From positions 1-33,771 of the forward strand of contig CAKUUM010000022.1 in NCBI GenBank assembly GCA_934692905.1: a stretch of DNA of 33,771 nt, written 5' to 3'. A model generated the notes under the pieces. That model was given only the letters and a program-made list of their open reading frames with translations. It was not told where the DNA came from and did not search any database. Position 1 is the stretch's first letter. The number at the start of each line of letters is the position of its first letter. Of the stretch, positions 31,877-33,771 are shown in pieces. This stretch comes from an uncultured Bacteroidales bacterium (lineage in GTDB: Bacteria; Bacteroidota; Bacteroidia; Bacteroidales; Paludibacteraceae). Both the position numbers and the translations under genes were made by a program.

Positions 31877-33586
31877 ATGACAACAAATATGGAGAAAAAT
31901 TCATGCCCTTTTGTCCCTAATTTCCTGCTCGGTTGCGCAGGAGGGATACAATATCTGAGTTTGAAGAATGCCAGTCGCAATCCGCGCAAGTCGCAAGAAA
32001 AGACCCTTCGCGCCATTCTCACTTACGCACGCGATACCGAATACGGCAAAGAGCACCATTTTGCCGAAATCCTCGAAGCACCGACCGATACCGAACTCTA
32101 CGCACGCTATCAGAAATACGTGCATCTGAATGATTATGAGGATCTCCGCCCATACGTGGAGAAGCACAAAAACGGCGGCGAGAACATCCTGTTCCCCGGC
32201 AAGCCGATAATGTACGCCACCACGTCGGGTACGACCAAAGAGCCGAAATGGGTGCCTATCACCAAGGAATACCTCAACAACATCTACGGCAAGATGACCA
32301 AGGTGTGGCTCTTCAATTTCATTAAGAACCGCCCCAAGGTCTTCACGGGCAAGATTGTGTCGATTGTCGGCAAAGTGAAAGAAGGGGAAGCCCCCGACGG
32401 CACGATGTACGGCTCGGTAAGCGGCGTTACCCAGCGCGACTGCCCGAAATTCGTCAAGAAACTCTACGCTTCGCCCGCCTCTGTGTTCTCGATTGAGGAC
32501 TACACCGCCCGCTACTACACCATCATGCGTATGGGCATCGAGCGCAACGTGACCCTCATCGTCACCGCCAACCCGTCCACCGTGGTCGAGATGCAGAACA
32601 ACGTAAACGAATACTTCGACGACTACTGCAACGACATCGAAAAGGGCACATTGAAAGCCTCGCTCAATATCCCGCAATGGATACGCGACGACATTCAGCC
32701 TTACCTGAAGCCCAACCCCGAGCGTGCCGCTGAACTGCGTGCGCTCAAAGCCAAATACGGCACCGTGCTGTCTAAGCACTACTGGCCTAATATGCAGATT
32801 CTCAACACATGGAAGTGCGGCAACACCAAAGTGTATGTCGAGAAATTCAAGGACTCCTTCCCCAAGACCATGCTCCATCAGGAGTTCGGCTATTTCGCTT
32901 CGGAGTGCCGTTTCGGATTGGTGCTGGACGACACGCTCAACACCGTCCTCTTCCCGCATTTCCACTACTACGAGTTCATTGCCGAGGACGAACTGGAGAG
33001 CGAGAACAAGCATTTCCTGCAACTCTGGCAACTCGAAAAGGGCAAGCGTTACTGCCCCTACGTAACCACTTTCGCGGGGCTCTACCGCTACAATATGAAC
33101 GACCTTGTCGAGGTGGGCGACTCGTTCTGCAATACGCCGACCGTCCACATGATTCAGAAGGTGAACGGCATTGTCACCATGACGGGCGAGAAACTGCATG
33201 AGCGTCAGTTTATTGAGGCAGTCCACGAGGCGGAAAAGCAGACGGGCTTGCTGACCAAGTTCTTTGTCGGTTTCGCCGATATGGAACTCTCCGCTTACCA
33301 TTTCTACTACGAGTTTGCCGACCAGCAAACCACACAGGCGCAGGCAGAACAATTCACGCAAGTAGTGGATAAAGTGCTGAAAGACATCAATATCGAGTAT
33401 GCCGCCAAGCGTGCATCGTTCCGTGTAAAAGACCCGCTGACGCACCGTCTTGTAGAGCAGTCATTCGAGAAGTTCAAAGCCGAGTGCATCGCCGAAGGCG
33501 CTCGCGACGGACAATTCAAAATGAACCTGCTGCTCCAGGACGAGAAACGCCACGCCAAGTTCAAGAAACTCATACTGGCAGACTGA
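31877..33586 (+). CDS. GH3-family acyl-adenylating protein
   Basis: The 569-residue protein belongs to the GH3 family, related to plant auxin-conjugating enzymes: an ATP-dependent adenylating fold that can join a carboxylic acid to an amine. The ATP motif TTSGTTKEPKWVPIT is near residues 115-130, YRYNMNDLVEVGD marks the later nucleotide-binding part, and MTGEKLHERQF the hinge region. The substrate in Bacteroidales is unknown. A TTG start at 31838 is possible, but the ATG at 31877 is preferred; another ATG lies four codons further. It is divergent from the hemerythrin-LuxR regulator, which may control it. Confidence 0.9.
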   Translation: MTTNMEKNSCPFVPNFLLGCAGGIQYLSLKNASRNPRKSQEKTLRAILTYARDTEYGKEHHFAEILEAPTDTELYARYQKYVHLNDYEDLRPYVEKHKNGGENILFPGKPIMYATTSGTTKEPKWVPITKEYLNNIYGKMTKVWLFNFIKNRPKVFTGKIVSIVGKVKEGEAPDGTMYGSVSGVTQRDCPKFVKKLYASPASVFSIEDYTARYYTIMRMGIERNVTLIVTANPSTVVEMQNNVNEYFDDYCNDIEKGTLKASLNIPQWIRDDIQPYLKPNPERAAELRALKAKYGTVLSKHYWPNMQILNTWKCGNTKVYVEKFKDSFPKTMLHQEFGYFASECRFGLVLDDTLNTVLFPHFHYYEFIAEDELESENKHFLQLWQLEKGKRYCPYVTTFAGLYRYNMNDLVEVGDSFCNTPTVHMIQKVNGIVTMTGEKLHERQFIEAVHEAEKQTGLLTKFFVGFADMELSAYHFYYEFADQQTTQAQAEQFTQVVDKVLKDINIEYAAKRASFRVKDPLTHRLVEQSFEKFKAECIAEGARDGQFKMNLLLQDEKRHAKFKKLILAD

Positions 33587-33693
33587 TACACCTGTACAGA
33601 CAGACTCGGAACCCCACACAGACAGATATGGCAACTCGCACAAACGGACACAGAAACTCATACCGACAGACTCAACAGACTGCCACAATTTTC
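33587..33693. other. Non-coding sequence after the GH3-like gene
   Basis: No gene and no clear terminator hairpin are visible. The stretch contains several imperfect copies of ACAGACAGA-type sequence (33596, 33630, 33664 region) before the tandem repeat element begins. Confidence 0.4.
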
Positions 33694-33771
33694 CCGTGTA
33701 TTTGTCGGGGTAAGTGTATGAGATTAGTATGTGGTTAGTATGTGATTAGTATGTGATTAGTATGTGATTCC
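33694..33771. repeat. Five-unit 11-bp tandem repeat element, copy 3
   Basis: Units start at 33716, 33727, 33738, 33749 and 33760; the first reads GTATGAGATTA and the second is the GTGG variant. The left flank CCGTGTATTTGTCGGGGTAA matches copy 2 closely. The right flank is cut off by the end of the window. Confidence 0.88.

Noticed and set aside
31901..33445. 514-codon open frame on the bottom strand
   Set aside because: Fully antisense to the GH3-like gene, with composition typical of a codon-shadow frame and no domain; the top-strand protein has clear GH3 motifs.

Overview
The window reads as a chromosomal segment of a member of the order Bacteroidales (phylum Bacteroidota). The gene families point there: a MurF-like/alanine racemase fusion, DUF4831 and DUF4835 secreted proteins, a hemerythrin-LuxR regulator beside a GH3-like protein, a MCE protein translationally coupled to an amidase, and a PheS carrying a Cys-rich insert. 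The promoters agree: nearly every transcription unit is preceded by the Bacteroidota -7 element TAnnTTTG(C), often with a TTG/TTTG about 20 bp further upstream. I cannot assign a genus. No rRNA, tRNA, prophage, CRISPR array or complete insertion sequence was seen, so this is mostly housekeeping DNA with some unusual intergenic structure.

Layout. 1-3443: dtd, a convergent Crp/Fnr regulator, and a two-gene unit of a membrane glycosyltransferase plus an unknown protein, ending in a terminator that lies inside the opposing ABC gene. 3435-6118: a MurF-Alr fusion with a shrunken MurF half, then an orphan ABC ATPase. 6181-7761: repeats, a small HTH regulator with its own promoter and terminator, and about 750 bp of AT-rich non-coding DNA. 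7762-9959: cdsA and an LpxL-like acyltransferase (lipid and lipid A synthesis), divergent from a small acidic protein. 10011-12410: der with a terminator, a strong candidate for an unrecognised ncRNA of about 465 nt (promoter, many helices, terminator), two long palindromes and a 48-residue zinc-ribbon protein. 12507-13656: pheS. 13938-22246: seven co-directional genes (DPP-IV-like peptidase, MFS sugar transporter, ROK kinase, polysaccharide deacetylase, Ig-like lipoprotein, YdeI-like protein, PnuC), suggesting uptake and processing of peptides, sugars and a vitamin precursor. 22286-25172: a secreted repeat protein and dnaA, both leftward. 25357-27123: amidase-MCE pair. 27172-31721: leftward unit of a hemerythrin-LuxR regulator, tilS, aroE, DUF4831 and a frameshifted DUF4835. 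31877-33586: GH3-like protein.

The most interesting points are the ncRNA candidate at 11544-12010, three copies of an element made of five 11-bp tandem units, a 7-bp-unit repeat that sits in frame inside the murF-alr gene, the loss of most of the MurF half, a 15-bp inverted repeat covering the peptidase promoter, a deacetylase with no standard start codon, and the DUF4835 frameshift.
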